From Atrina japonica (lineage: Eukaryota; Mollusca; Bivalvia; Pterioida; Pinnidae): DNA of 64,000 nt. The stretch covers positions 186,001-250,000 of the forward strand of contig BROG01000795.1 in NCBI GenBank assembly GCA_030159075.1. The letters run 5' to 3'. A model generated the notes under the pieces. That model saw only the letters and a program-made list of their open reading frames with translations, was not told the DNA's origin and searched no databases. The first letter of the stretch is position 1; each line of letters opens with the position of its first letter. Made by a program: the position numbers and the translations under genes. Shown here piece after piece: positions 1-11,290 of this stretch.

Positions 1-239
1 CGTGGGACCCCCACAATATAGCTAGGGTACTGACCTAATTATGAAATGATTGTTACAATTTATCTACAGGATGAAAAACTAATCATGAAAATAAAATAAA
101 TCTGAATTAACCAAGTAAAACCAAACAATATATGGTTACTAATCTAAGTATCTATGAAAACCTATTATCTACAAGTTATACATATAAAATATCTTGTGCA
201 AACTGCTATACACTAAAATTGTACCTACATGTGTAATTA

Positions 240-645
240 TATAGGCACCTCAGTCCAGTCTTTCCGGCTCAGTTTTACACTGGCTTAGTTCAGCTCATCT
301 ACCAAGCTCACCGGGCTCGGTTCTTTCTAGCTCACTTGGGCTCACCTAAGCTGGGCTCCCAAGTGGCTCACTCCAGCTCAGTTATATAGCTGGCTCACTT
401 AGGCTCGGTAAGTGGCTCACTCCAGCTCAGTTATATAGCTGGCTCACTTAGGCTCGGTAAGTGGCTCACTCTGGCTCAGTTATATAGCTGGCTCACTTAG
501 GCTCGGTAAGTGGCTCACTCTGGCTCAGTTATATAGCTGGCTCACTTCGGCTCAGTATATAGCTGGCTCACTTGACCTCAGTAAATGGCTCACTAAGGCT
601 CATATAACTGGCTCACTCCGGCTCATGCACCTGGCTCACAAGGAC
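240..645 (+). repeat. GGCTCA-rich tandem array, about 49-bp unit
   Basis: The words GGCTCACTT and GCTCAGTTATATAGCTGG recur. The central copies repeat every 49-50 bp (for example near 371, 420 and 469). Shorter degenerate GGCTCA/GGCTCAC subunits extend to both sides, so the 49-bp unit looks like a higher-order form of an older subunit of roughly 16-20 bp. No coding potential is seen. Positions 1-239 hold nothing recognisable. Confidence 0.8.
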
Positions 646-1104
646 AAGATTACTGAATGTCTCCAACCTAGCTTTCTCAATCTACATTAAAATTATGATT
701 AATTATTGAGGATAACTAAAGTAAGGAAAGACTTATTCAGTCACGTCTTAACCATGTGCTTACCTATTGCAATTTGTTCCTCTCTATGGAGTTTCTAATT
801 ACAGACTGAAACTAAGTATTGATTCTTTTCTGCTTATATACCATGCAGAAGATTCTGATTGGTCAATTGAAATGCAACCTGATTGGCCAATTTCCGTAAC
901 TTCTGTGGCATTTGATTGGCTAGTACTCTAGTACATTTCAATCCCTGTTTTGCACAGATATTATGAAACACATTTTTGTCACATATATTTCCATGTTTTC
1001 TTTTTTCTATATACAAATCATTTCCACGAATTGTATCTTTTAAGGTGTATGTACATAAAATACATATTGATTCATGAGAATGGGAACATAATTCATAATA
1101 TATA
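646..1104. other. No recognisable feature
   Basis: AT-rich sequence. A 60-codon minus-strand frame (834-1016) has no family resemblance or gene context. Confidence 0.5.
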
Positions 1105-1340
1105 TAAAGTATAAATCGTCAGGATGGTCAAGGATGCAATATACAAATCTGGTGAGTATTGGACAAACACAGATCTCTGAAAATCAGGTGATCAGGTTTT
1201 GGCAGGAGTAAGCGTCCCCTGTTGACAGGTTACACCTTCCGTGAGTCCACAGTCAAAATCATATGAAATAAGTGTGGATAAATTCTCGTCAAAGACGACT
1301 TTACATCAGCTTTCGAACAGGTAACTCAACATTTCATTAA
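1105..1340 (-). repeat. Degenerate retroelement 3'-tail copy
   Basis: It matches the tail at 1935-2240 in order: spacing around GGACAAACAC, then CAGGAGTAAGCGTCCCCTG, GTGAGTCCACAGTCAA and CAGGTAACTCAACATTTCAT. Many substitutions suggest it is older than the other copies. The coding strand of the parent element is minus. Confidence 0.6.
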
Positions 1341-1827
1341 AAATGAAAATATATATTTCATTCAGTTTATTGAACTCAAGCGGTCAACGTAGAGTCACTG
1401 ATACAGCAAACACATCTTTTTATGTAACAAACAATAACAACACCAGATATTCTAGGGATATTTATTGTTCAATACATTTAATAAATGAGGAACACATTTG
1501 CCATGAACTGTCAATATTACTGAATCTTTAAGATATAAGTTCATACGTCATGTAGTCCCTGACAAATTTGTCGTTGAATAAACCGCCTCCACCGGAATTT
1601 TGCTTTCGATTCACGTTCACCAACTCAAAAATAAGTTTCAACAGTGATCCCATTGCTGTCCTTGGTCTCGAATAAGACACTGTAAAGTAAACAAAATCAT
1701 CGTAAATTCACAATTTTATATTCAGTATTTTCATGAGACACATTTCAGCTTAGGTTATATAAAGGGAACCAACAACGGACAAATCAGTGAGAAATATTAG
1801 TATCATTTTCATAAACTGAGGTGTTAT

Positions 1828-1912
1828 ACGGGTGTATTCGTTCAGTTGGAAGAACGCTAGGTTTAGTTTACAAGAAAAGGTCACGGGTTCCATTCCCGAA
1901 AATAAGACTATC
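1828..1912 (+). repeat. tRNA-like head, probable SINE or tRNA relic
   Basis: A box-A-like segment (TTCAGTTGGAAGAACGC) is followed about 30 bases later by a box-B-like GGTCACGGGTTCCATTCCCG. This is the spacing of an internal RNA polymerase III promoter. No complete cloverleaf is evident, so a pseudogene or SINE head is favoured over a functional tRNA gene. Confidence 0.45.
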
Positions 1913-1934
1913 TATATAAATCTTCAGGGTGTTC

Positions 1935-2202
1935 CAGATATAAATGTATATACAAATCTATAAATCGAGAGGTAGGATATAAAAATTTCAGATACCAAAG
2001 TATTAATCAATAGAATGTCCAGGACATAGATACAAATCCGGTAAAAATGGACAAACACGGACCTCTGGAAACCAAGAGGTGGGATCAGGTGCCATGGAGG
2101 AGTAAGCATCCCCTGTCGACCGGTCACACCCGCAGTGAGTCCACAGTCAAGTTCAATTAAACAAGTGAGGAGTGTATCCTCGTCACAATTGGCACAGACG
2201 TC
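1935..2202 (-). mobile_element. 3' tail of retroelement copy 1
   Basis: This lies downstream of the RT frame in element orientation. It contains the block read on the plus strand as GAGGTGGGATCAGGTGCC, then GGAGGAGTAAGCATCCCCTG, then CGACCGGTCACACCCGC and GTGAGTCCACAGTCAAG. The same block occurs in the copies at 9.1-9.5 and 18.2 kb. A related block is the repeating unit of the satellite at 5.0-7.0 kb. Confidence 0.7.
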
Positions 2203-2845
2203 TCAACAACCGCCAACGAAAAGGCAACTCAACATTTCATTTAGTGAAACAGAGTAGTCGCAAAGAAGACTATTATACCGACCGTAAAATTTGCGGAACG
2301 TTGACATTAAACGCGGTTTTCGATATCCCTGTGTCAATAATTTGTCAGTGAGTAGTTTACCTCTGTATATGAAATCTTCATATGTTGTGCACGCCCTGGC
2401 ATATCGGATCATTTGTGAAATATAAACTCCATATGCGGGTGACTGAGGGATATTACTACTTAAATGTGGAAAATTTACGATGGGAAAGCCGAAATCGTAG
2501 CGTTTATCGTATAGCTTTGTTGCTAATTTCCCGTCTGTGTTTATATTAGGTAAAATGTCTAAGTATGAAGCGTGTGTGCTTGATTCTGTTGCATCTTTCA
2601 TTTCCAGCTCGCTGGGATATATCGCATTGACATATGTATGAAAATTGTCATTATTAATTGACAAAACGTCGTCGATATATCTAAACGTCAAATTAAAGGA
2701 CACCGCTAACTTTTTCTTCTTTTGATTCAGTAGTTTCTGAATGAAGTCTGCTTCGTACGAACAAAGGAACAGGTCGGCCAATAAAGGAGCACAATTGGTT
2801 CCCATAGGAATGCGAACAAAAGTAAAATATACAAATATGAGTTTA
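2203..2845 (-). pseudogene. Reverse transcriptase fragment, Penelope-like type
   Basis: A minus-strand frame of 200 codons from a Met at 2805 continues upstream, still open, through FVRIP. It has the RT palm motifs: GTNCAPLLADLFL near the start, then FRYIDDVLSINND (YIDD is the catalytic box), followed by SYLDILPNINTDGKLATKLYD, quoted here as SYLDILPNIN and TDGKLATKLYD. Downstream come FGFPIVNFPHLSSNIP, YISQMIRYARAC and FRKFYGRYNSLL. This order is familiar from retroelement RTs of marine invertebrates. I favour a Penelope-like element, but the exact class cannot be settled by eye. The N-terminal part and any endonuclease are missing, so this is a 5'-truncated, dead copy. Confidence 0.7.
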
Positions 2846-2984
2846 AACTTAATTTGGTCATAAGGATAAACAAACCAAAAGAGTAAACTGCACGGTGATT
2901 ATGTAATTGTTTGATATTTTTAGTAAATTACACAATGGAAATATTTTCCTGTGTAGATGCAGATTGTAGACCATTTTAATCCCC

Positions 2985-3425
2985 TTAGTACACATAAACC
3001 CTGTACCTGATATTTCGGTACCGGCTGATTAGTTTATACTAAAGTCATATTTTACAGTGGTTACTGTAAGATAGATTTAGGAATACATTTACGATAAGAA
3101 CAAGAACAGATAAAATGGCAATCGAACGATAACGTGAACATGATCACGTGTTTGTTTTCCATTATAGCATGTGTTTCATTATTGGATGCGTCTTATCATA
3201 AGACACGGTGATATACGTATTTTATCTCTTGACAGAATGTATGTTTTGGGGAGATAAGAACACATGTATTAATCATATACTATGTTATTTAGGCGTTTTG
3301 CAATGTATTGGTAAGATTTACAATGGCTGGGACATTGCCAGTGGACCTTTTGAGTCCCTGAGGTTATACATAAACCAAGTACCTGGTATTTAGGTACCGA
3401 CCGATTATTTATACCAAAGTATGAT
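2985..3425 (+). repeat. Two copies of a dispersed repeat (TACCTGATATTTCGGTACC family)
   Basis: Copies lie at 2985-3110 and 3365-3425. Both start ACATAAACC, carry GTACCTG-TATTT-GGTACCG and then an ACTAAAGT- or CCAAAGT-like block. The first continues into TTTTACAGTGGTTACTGTAAG, linking this block to the downstream half of the family seen at 24003-24190. Other copies: 22085-22190 and 23890-24190. Confidence 0.6.
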
Positions 3426-5020
3426 ACCCCAATCTCTTATATAGATTGATAACTTGAACAATACTTATGTATAAACCAGATCAACGTAAATATGATAAAG
3501 AAGTTATTCTTGTTAACTTATATGATACATGAAAACAATAGCTATTTGGCAAGATCCTCAGCAACTGATAATTTTCCATAAGCAGTGTTTTCCGAGCAGT
3601 GTTTTCCGAGAGTTATTTCTTTTAGCAGCCCTATGGTAGGTCAACTCGACCAGTTTTCTTCTTTAAGCAACCAAATTGTATAACCAAAGTATTGTTGAAT
3701 GGGGCTTTAGAACTTATATCAACATTAGTTGTTTAGATTAATGGAAACTTGGAATAATTATTTCTGTCCCAATTGAATGTTTACAAATGATTTATACACT
3801 AGAATATTTCATTTAATTTGGAATTAGTCAGGAATATATATATCCTGCCATACAATTTGGTCACCAAAGGGAAATAACTGGCCAAAAATACTAATGAAAA
3901 ATCACCAATAAGCATTTCTCTAGAATAACGTCTAAAAGTTACAACTAACCTCTCGATTAATAAGGAAATCGGACTTTATTAAACTTTTATTTCATGTTAT
4001 TAATTTATGGTTGTTTTATTTAGCTTGTGACAAAGATTTTAGTTTTATTTACAGAAAATAGTTGGCATATCCCCTTTCGCTTTTAGTCACAACCATAGAT
4101 TTCAAGCAATATTAACAGGACCTGTTGTTAAAATAGTGATCAACTTTATAAAATGATTATCGATTATTTTCAAACTTTGTTAATTCTGTAAATGCACTAT
4201 CTGACATATATGAAAGATGTCATTCTTCTTACCTCTGTGTTAAGTAATTTTATATTTTTGTGCAAAGAGTGGACAAAATCATCTAATGTTGTATCATGTT
4301 TTAAATTTTTGAATTTACTAGTTGGGTGGTAAATTAAAAAAATGAAACATGACAGTTAAATCAGGATGAAATAAAGACAGAATACCATGTAAATTACTGA
4401 TTAGGCTAATTATCTTTTGAACATCTCGGTCCACTAACATAACTGTAAAGTATTCTAGATACTAAAACCATATATGATAGTGACCAAGATGACGATTTGA
4501 TCACCATTCTGTATCAGAATATTGTGGTTTACTCGGAAATATAAATTTCAATATGATATTAGTATTACTTTGTAAGAGAAATGCTCCGTATGGAATGTTA
4601 AATCGAGGCGTAAATGTGCCAGACACTGACATTTAAATAATTTCAATTTCCCACTTCAAAGTACAGCTGTAATTGTAAAGCGATATGTGTAGCATTTCTG
4701 CAATTTAACACGAAACAGTCGAAAACAACACATTGTCCGGCCATGTAAAACATTTATTATACTCTTAATTTGTTCAGGTCTGCTTAAACAATGAACATAA
4801 TTATGTGTTGATAAATGTGCTAATTACGCTTAACAATGCTTCTTTTGAAAAGGAAGTCAATTAATTTTAAGACATCATGATGCGTTATGTTACTCATTAA
4901 CCTTATCAGTCATCCTCAATGAAACAACCAGTCCAGATAGTTGCATACCAACTTTTAGCTGATCCTGTCTTTTTGTCATCAGAAATCATGACTGGATTAA
5001 AAGGAAAACATGGACTTCTA
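3426..5020. other. No recognisable gene
   Basis: About 1.6 kb of AT-rich sequence with no long frame on either strand, no splice-bounded coding segment, and no repeat family that I recognise. Confidence 0.5.
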
Positions 5021-7005
5021 GAAAATCCATGTGTGGGACCAGGTGTAACTGAAGAGTAAGCATCTACTATCGACCGGTCATAGTGTGGTGAGTCTACTGC
5101 AAAGCCCAGAGGTGGGGACAGGTGCAATAGAGGATTAAGTATCATTTGTTTACCGGTTATACTGGCGGTGAGTCTACTCTAAATTCCTGAGGTAAGGTCA
5201 GGTGCAACGGAGGAGTAAGCATCACTCGTTGGCCAGTCATTCTGGCAAAGGATCTTCTGTAAAGCCCAGAGGTATGACCAGGTGCAGTTGAGGAGTAAGT
5301 ATCTCCTGTTTACTGGTCATACCGGTGGTGAGTTTACAGTAAGGCCCAGAGGTATGACCAGGTGCAGTTGAGGAGTAAGTATCTCCTGTTTACTGGTCAT
5401 ACCGGTGGTGAGTTTACAGTAAGGCCCAGAGGTGGGACCAGGTGCAGGTGAGGAGTAAGTATCTCCTGTTTACTGGTCATACCGGTGGTGAGTTTACAGT
5501 AAGGCCCAGAGGTGGGACCAGGTGCAGGTGAGGAGTAAGTATCTCCTGTTTACTGGTCATACCGGTGGTGAGTTTACAGTAAGGCCCAGAGGTGGGACCA
5601 GGTGCAGGTGAGGAGTAAGTATCTCCTGTTTACTGGTCATACCGGTGGTGAGTTTACAGTAAGGCCCAGAGGTGGGACCAGGTGCAGGTGAGGAGTAAGT
5701 ATCTCCTGTTTACTGGTCATACCGGTGGTGAGTTTACAGTAAGGCCCAGAGGTGGGACCAGGTGCAGTTGAGGAGTAAGTATCTCCTGTTTACTGGTCAT
5801 ACCGGTGGTGAGTTTACAGTAAGGCCCAGAGGTATGACCAGGTGCAGTTGAGGAGTAAGTATCTCCTGTTTACTGGTCATACCGGTGGTGAGTTTACAGT
5901 AAGGCCCAGAGGTGGGACCAGGTGCAGGTGAGGAGTAAGTATCTCCTGTTTACTGGTCATACCGGTGGTGAGTTTACAGTAAGGCCCAGAGGTGGGACCA
6001 GGTGCAGTTGAGGAGTAAGTATCTCCTGTTTACTGGTCATACCGGTGGTGAGTTTACAGTAAGGCCCAGAGGTATGACCAGGTGCAGGTGAGGAGTAAGT
6101 ATCTCCTGTTTACTGGTCATACCGGTGGTGAGTTTACAGTAAGGCCCAGAGGTGGGACCAGGTGCAGTTGAGGAGTAAGTATCTCCTGTTTACTGGTCAT
6201 ACCGGTGGTGAGTTTTACAGTAAGGCCCAGAGGTGGGACCAGGTGCAGTTGAGGAGTAAGTATCTCCTGTTTACTGGTCATACCGGTGGTGAGTTTACAG
6301 TAAGGCCCAGAGGTATGACCAGGTGCAGTTGAGGAGTAAGTATCTCCTGTTTACTGGTCATACCGGTGGTGAGTTTACAGTAAGGCCCAGAGGGTGGGAC
6401 CAGGTGCAGGTGAGGAGTAAGTATCTCCTGTTTACTGGTCATACCGGTGGTGAGTTTACAGTAAGGCCCCAGAGGTGGGACCAGGTGTAGTTGAGGAGTA
6501 AGTATCTCCTGTTTACTGGTCATACCGGTGGTGAGTTTACAGTAACAGCCCAGAGGTGGGACCAGGTGCAGGTGAGGAGTAAGTATCTCCTGTTTACTGG
6601 TCATACCGGTGGTGAGTTTTACAGTAAGGCCCAGAGGTGGGACCAGGTGTAGTTGAGGAGTAAGTATCTCCTGTTTACTGGTCATACCGGTGGTGAGTTT
6701 ACAGTAAGGCCCAGAGGTGGGACCAGGTGTAGTTGAGGAGTAAGTATCTCCTGTTTACTGGTCATACCGGTGGTGAGTTTACAGTAAGGCCCAGAGGTGG
6801 GACCAGGTGCAGGTGAGGAGTAAGTATCTCCTGTTTACTGGTCATACCGGTGGTGAGTTTACAGTAAGGCCCAGAGGTAGGACCAGGTGCTACAGATGAC
6901 TAAGCATCTCCTACAGCCCGGTCATATCGGCGATGAATCTACTGATGTGGGACATGTGCTACAGAGGATTATGTACCTCCTACTGACTAGCAATATCGGT
7001 TGTGG
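5021..7005 (+). repeat. 80-bp satellite array, about 23 units, related to the retroelement tail
   Basis: Units of 80 bp, occasionally 81, run head to tail (for example AAGGCCCAGAGG at 5341, 5421, 5501 and 6141). They contain GAGGAGTAAGTATCTCCTG, ACTGGTCATACCGGTGG and GAGTTTACAGTAAGG. Inner units are nearly identical, with two alternating variants (GGTATGACC or GGTGGGACC; CAGTTGAGG or CAGGTGAGG). Edge units near 5030 and after 6880 are diverged. The unit corresponds block by block to the 3' tail of the retroelement copies at 1.9, 9.1-9.5 and 18.2 kb. Confidence 0.9.
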
Positions 7006-7627
7006 TTGCAAAACTTACATCTTAGACTTGAAACGTTAATGATTGGAAAGCGGGAGCTATCACCGTTGTGGTTAAGTTGTCAATTTCACTGGTACTGATA
7101 TCTATATATATCAGATTGAATGTCCGATAATACAATGCATGAATGAGACTTCATCGTTCAGATAGTGTATCTTTAGCTAGATTTATGTCATCTTAAATTT
7201 ATCGGAAATAAGTTTTACAACCCTCCATACTTCTAATGCTTTTATACGTTTCCGAATAGTTCGATATTGTATGTAAGAAAGTATTCTGGAAAGGAGCCAG
7301 TTTATGTTAAGACAGATGGTTATAAATCACAAGAAATACCTATGACGTCTTGTCAAAGTTTACGAGTGGTAGTTGATATCTTATAACAATCTAATAATAG
7401 ATTTATTAAATGTAAGACTATTGCTCCTGTTGCGTTTTCTATAGTGTTTTATCATTTTGAGGATACGAAACTGTGTCTGCGTCTTTATGGGATACGTTTA
7501 AACATCGAGAACGATTATTTTTCTTCTCAAAATACTCGACGATTGACAGAAAGTAGCGGATCATACGGGCCTTAAACCGAGGTTCTATGTAATCATTGAG
7601 AGTGTAAGGTCCCTCGGTAAATTCTGA
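7006..7627. other. No recognisable feature
   Basis: Unique-looking AT-rich sequence between two arrays, with no plausible coding frame. Confidence 0.5.
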
Positions 7628-7868
7628 ATGTATGTGTGTATCTGGCGTATTTTCGGGTATGTGTGTGTTTCGTGTGTTTTTGTATGTTTGGGTATGTGTG
7701 TATTTCGTGTATTTTGTACCTTCGGGTATGTGTGTACTTTTGTATGTTTGGGTATGTCTGTATTTCGTGCATTTTTGTAAGTTCGGGTATGTGCGTATTT
7801 CGTGTATTTTTGTATGTTCGGGTATGTGTGTATTTTTGTATGTTCGGGTATGTGTGTATTAATTTTTT
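7628..7868 (+). repeat. Minisatellite rich in GGGTATGTGTGTAT
   Basis: The word TCGGGTATGTGTGTAT or close variants alternates with TTCGTGTATTTTTGTATG, giving units of about 31-54 bp with missing segments. Open frames rich in Cys, Phe and Val across it arise from the repeat and are not taken as genes. Confidence 0.8.
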
Positions 7869-8592
7869 CGTAGTCCTCGGGATCAGTTCCCAGTCAGAGT
7901 GACTTTTTAAAAAAACAATGAATATTTACCAGTAAGTCCTCAGAAGATAAAGTGTAAGTTTCATGAAACCAGAGCCATATGATAGGATGGGCACGCTACA
8001 GGTTAAAGAGCACTGACTGAATTGGGAATAGTTCATAACACAAGTCCAATTTGGATGATTCACTCATAATTGCTGATGCATCCAGTTATGGAAATCATAA
8101 TAAAACTTGATTTCACAAGCCAAATGTTTTAGTATTTGTATAACCTCAATAGATCAAGGTGGTTAAATTAGAAAATAAGAAGACTTTTGACAGCTTATGA
8201 TTTTTAAAGACGGGTAATCAGGAGTCAAGTGTCCGTATTAAGAAAAGTCCCAAGACTTGAACATAGTCATAGGACCACACTCACAACTTGAGACCATTTT
8301 AAAGGACTTGTGACTTACGACCAAACCAAATGGTCTTAAGTTTTGTCCTAAAGTCAATAAATTTTATAGTTGCTACTTAGGACTCTTAAAATGCACTCTT
8401 GATTCAACAGATCTAAAGTTAATATTCCACGGCAATTGATGGCATTTTAAATACCACATAGAATTTGCGTTAGTTCCTAACATAGGGCGAAAATGTGACA
8501 TTTGATTGAAACTTAATTTTCGGCACGGATTTATGATTTAAATACTCTAAAAAAATTCAGAAATTTAACAAACACCACCTATTCGGACACTT
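7869..8592. other. No recognisable feature
   Basis: AT-rich sequence without a convincing gene or repeat. Confidence 0.4.
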
Positions 8593-8835
8593 TATTAGTA
8601 AGGACCTCCGTGGCATCGCGCTTTGAACCATGGAGTCTCTCACTTCTGGTCAGTATAGGTTCGAGCCCGCAGAAACCTAAGCTGAATTTTGGGAGAAAGT
8701 TTGTCAGTTTACTTGCGGAAGGTCGGTTGTCTCTCACGGGTTTATTGTAACCGTGTTTCTACTCCGCCATCAAAGCTGACAGTCACCATATAACTGAAAA
8801 TTTGTTAAATGTGGCGTGAAACAAAAATCAAAATC
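8593..8835 (+). repeat. tRNA-derived SINE (family 1)
   Basis: A degenerate box A near 8607 and a good box B (TAGGTTCGAGCCCGCAG, near 8656) are followed by a body with GAGAAAGTTTGTCAGTTTAC and a 3' end CAAAGCTGACAGTCACC, ending GGCGTGAAACAAAAATCAAA. The same body occurs inverted at 62510-62700 and 49660-49800. Confidence 0.65.
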
Positions 8836-8884
8836 CTGTCTTTATTTGTAAATGATCTTGTGATCAGCTACTGCATAATTATCA

Positions 8885-9035
8885 AGGCTGTTTCATGATA
8901 CCACTTTTTCCTTATAAATGTACATTTATTTTAAATTCGAGCTCAACTGACAGAACTTATTGACAGAAACGCTCGACTTGAGCGCTTGTTTTGCCTCTTT
9001 TGTAAAACTATAACTTAGGTATTGTTAATAATATA
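8885..9035 (+). repeat. Dispersed repeat copy (GAGCTCA..TTGACAGAAACG block)
   Basis: It shares TTTCATGATACCACTTT, TTTAAATTCGAGCTCAACTG, ATTGACAGAAACGCTCG and the closing TATAACTTAGGTATTGTTA with the copy at 24003-24190. Inverted relatives lie at 17490-17625 and 60225-60440. Confidence 0.55.
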
Positions 9036-9124
9036 AGTCTTGATATTTCTTCTTATTATTTTAACATAAAACCATCCTGTGTTAAACAGATGACTCTTAA
9101 CTGGAAGTACGAATATGAAAAAAT

Positions 9125-9494
9125 CTCAAAAAAGATTCCAAAGTGTAAATATTTAGGATTTCCTGGATATACGTACAAATATGGTAAAAATGAAAAACGC
9201 GAACCTCTGGAAATCAAGAGATGGGATCAGGTGCCATGGAGGAGTAAGCATCCTCTGTCGACAGCCCACAATACCGAGTCCACAGTCAAATCCAATATAA
9301 AAAATCTCAGATACCAAAGTATAAATCAATAGAATGTCCAGGAAATTGATACAAATCCGGTAAAATGGACAAATACGGACCTTTGGAAACCAAAAGGTGG
9401 GATCAGGTGCCATGGAGGAGTAAGAATCCCCTGTCGACCGGTCACACCCGCCGTGAGTCCACAGTCAAGCCCAGCGAAATACGTGAGAAGTGTA
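9125..9494 (-). mobile_element. 3' tail of retroelement copy 2, partially duplicated in tandem
   Basis: The tail block occurs twice head to tail: 9137-9296 (more diverged) and 9300-9480. Each has the ATACCAAAGT-like start, the GGGATCAGGTGCCATGGAGG core and the GAGTCCACAGTCAA end. The duplication unit is about 165 bp, larger than the 80-bp satellite unit. Confidence 0.7.
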
Positions 9495-9860
9495 TCACAA
9501 TTGGTACAGACGTCTCAACAACCGCCAACGAAAAGGCAACTCAACAACAGAGTTATCGCAAACAAGACTATTATACCGACCGTAAAATTTGCGGAACGTT
9601 GACATTAAACACGGTTTTCGATATCCCTGTGTCAGTAATTTGTCAGTGAGTAGTTTGTCTCTATATATGAAATCTTCATATGATGTACACGCCCTGGCAT
9701 ATTGGATCATTTGTGAAATATAAATTCCATATGCGGGTGACTTAGGGATATTACTACTTAAATGTGGAAAATTTACGATGGGAAAGCCGAAATCGTCGCG
9801 TTTGTCGTATAGCTTAGTTGCTAATTTCCCGTCTGTGTCTACTTTAAGTAAATGTAAATT
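9495..9860 (-). pseudogene. Reverse transcriptase C-terminal fragment, retroelement copy 2
   Basis: The minus-strand frame matches the end of the RT at 2203-2805: DTDGKLATKLYDKRDDFGFP, then IVNFPHLSSNIPKSPAYG, then [16 protein letters not shown]. Similarity stops abruptly near 9852 in element 5' direction, so the copy is 5'-truncated without the YIDD box. Relative to copy 1 it has a small deletion near 9545 (the CATTTCATTTAGTGAA segment is missing). Confidence 0.7.
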
Positions 9861-10636
9861 GAAATACGTGAGGAACGAAACGAGATATAACAACGCCACT
9901 ACATGTATATACACACGAGAAATAAATTATTGACGTCATTGAAATTCTGTCTAATTTGACTTTTAAATTTTGTTGCCAATGTAGAAGGCCGGTAGTACGA
10001 ATAGAAATGGCAGATTTATACGCATGTCAAGAAGTCTTAAAAGGCACGTGCTCGATAATCATATTTCAAACAAAAAGAGAAAATATATGTCATATAAAGG
10101 AAACATGTATTTGAACAAAATACAATCACGTTAAATCTACAAAATATTTATCAAATCACGGTTTATCTGAAACAGTTCGGCACATGATATTCCGCCATTA
10201 ATGGTTTGTGTTCACTTAATGTTTTGTTTATATTTAGAGATGCACACCTCTTTTGGTTGATTTTATTAGGTTTTTCACTCTTATGATAGTAAATCGAATG
10301 CGAGGTAGGACATTGCGGGGTCCGATCGAGACTGAACCTTTTTCTGATTGTGTATCATTTCTTTTAGAAGATTTATTAAATGTTGAAGCATAGGATTCCC
10401 ACTGCGACTTGGTCCAAGTGGATATTGTCCGTGCCCTACAAAAGAAAGGAAAATGAATGTCGCTCTTTCAGGTTTATTTTATTTTATTTTCAAAATAATT
10501 CTGTCGGGGAAACACTTTATCACTATTTAACGGCTTTGTCAAATTTACTAGAAGAATCATTCATTTTTTTAATATGATTGATTTAATTTTTGTAATTTTC
10601 AGTTTTTGGAATATCATTATTTAGATATTATTATTA
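9861..10636. other. No recognisable gene
   Basis: AT-rich unique-looking sequence; short frames only. Confidence 0.4.
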
Positions 10637-10660
10637 TAACGTGTATTATTATTATTATTA

Positions 10661-10703
<43 letters not shown>
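10637..10703 (+). repeat. (ATT)n microsatellite
   Basis: ATT trinucleotides almost uninterrupted. On the other strand this gives a poly-Asn or poly-Ile frame that is not a gene. Similar runs lie at 31988-32044 and about 38860-38882. Confidence 0.9.
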
Positions 10704-10705
<2 letters not shown>

Positions 10706-10884
10706 TGTTAATATCTGTGTAGTTGTATTGATTCTGAAATCGATTAAGTTGTACCCTTTGCACAACTGTCAAAAGACGATACACTGACGGGTATAGGTTT
10801 AGTATATGCACATTTTTAAGTCATGAATAATTTCGACACAAAGACGAATTTTATTCTAAATGCTCATGGCGTATTCCTCGTGAA

Positions 10885-11110
10885 CGGATAGCGAGATCGA
10901 TTTACAACATGTGCCTAAGACACTAAGCGCAGTGAATTTTCCTTTGCCAAGCGATTGGTTTATGAAAGGAAAACCATTAGTCTCTAATTAGTCTTTCGAA
11001 AGCCGAGGTCAACTATCACGGTAATCTGGGAAATATTTAAGTACCCTTTCTGCATTTAATTTAGTCCGTAGAACAAGTCAAAATTTGTGGCATTATAAAA
11101 GCAAGTAAAT
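10885..11110 (+). repeat. Decayed SINE relic (family 2 tail)
   Basis: Order of weak matches to the element at 19285-19620: TTTGCCAAGCG, GAAAGCCGAGGTCA, GTCCGTAGAACAAGTCAAAA and TTGTGGCA. The similarity is low, and this is the least certain of the SINE calls. Confidence 0.3.
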
Positions 11111-11290
11111 ACATTAAAGCAAAATAATTATGAGAAATGTTGAATAGGTGGTATTCCTTCTCTGCATAAGAGAAAAAAATATAAAAAGACCAAATACTAA
11201 AACTAAAATGTATTGCCAAATCTAAAACTTATCATATTACTTCTTTAGCTTTTGGGGATTGAATTATCAATACAAAATATTATGTTAAGT

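Noticed and set aside
6278..6685. 135-codon minus-strand frame with five 27-residue repeats
   Set aside because: It depends on a local run of 81-bp variants in an otherwise 80-bp satellite; neighbouring units break the frame.
5021..7005. CRISPR-like array
   Set aside because: Units are contiguous without unique spacers, and the context is a eukaryotic genome.
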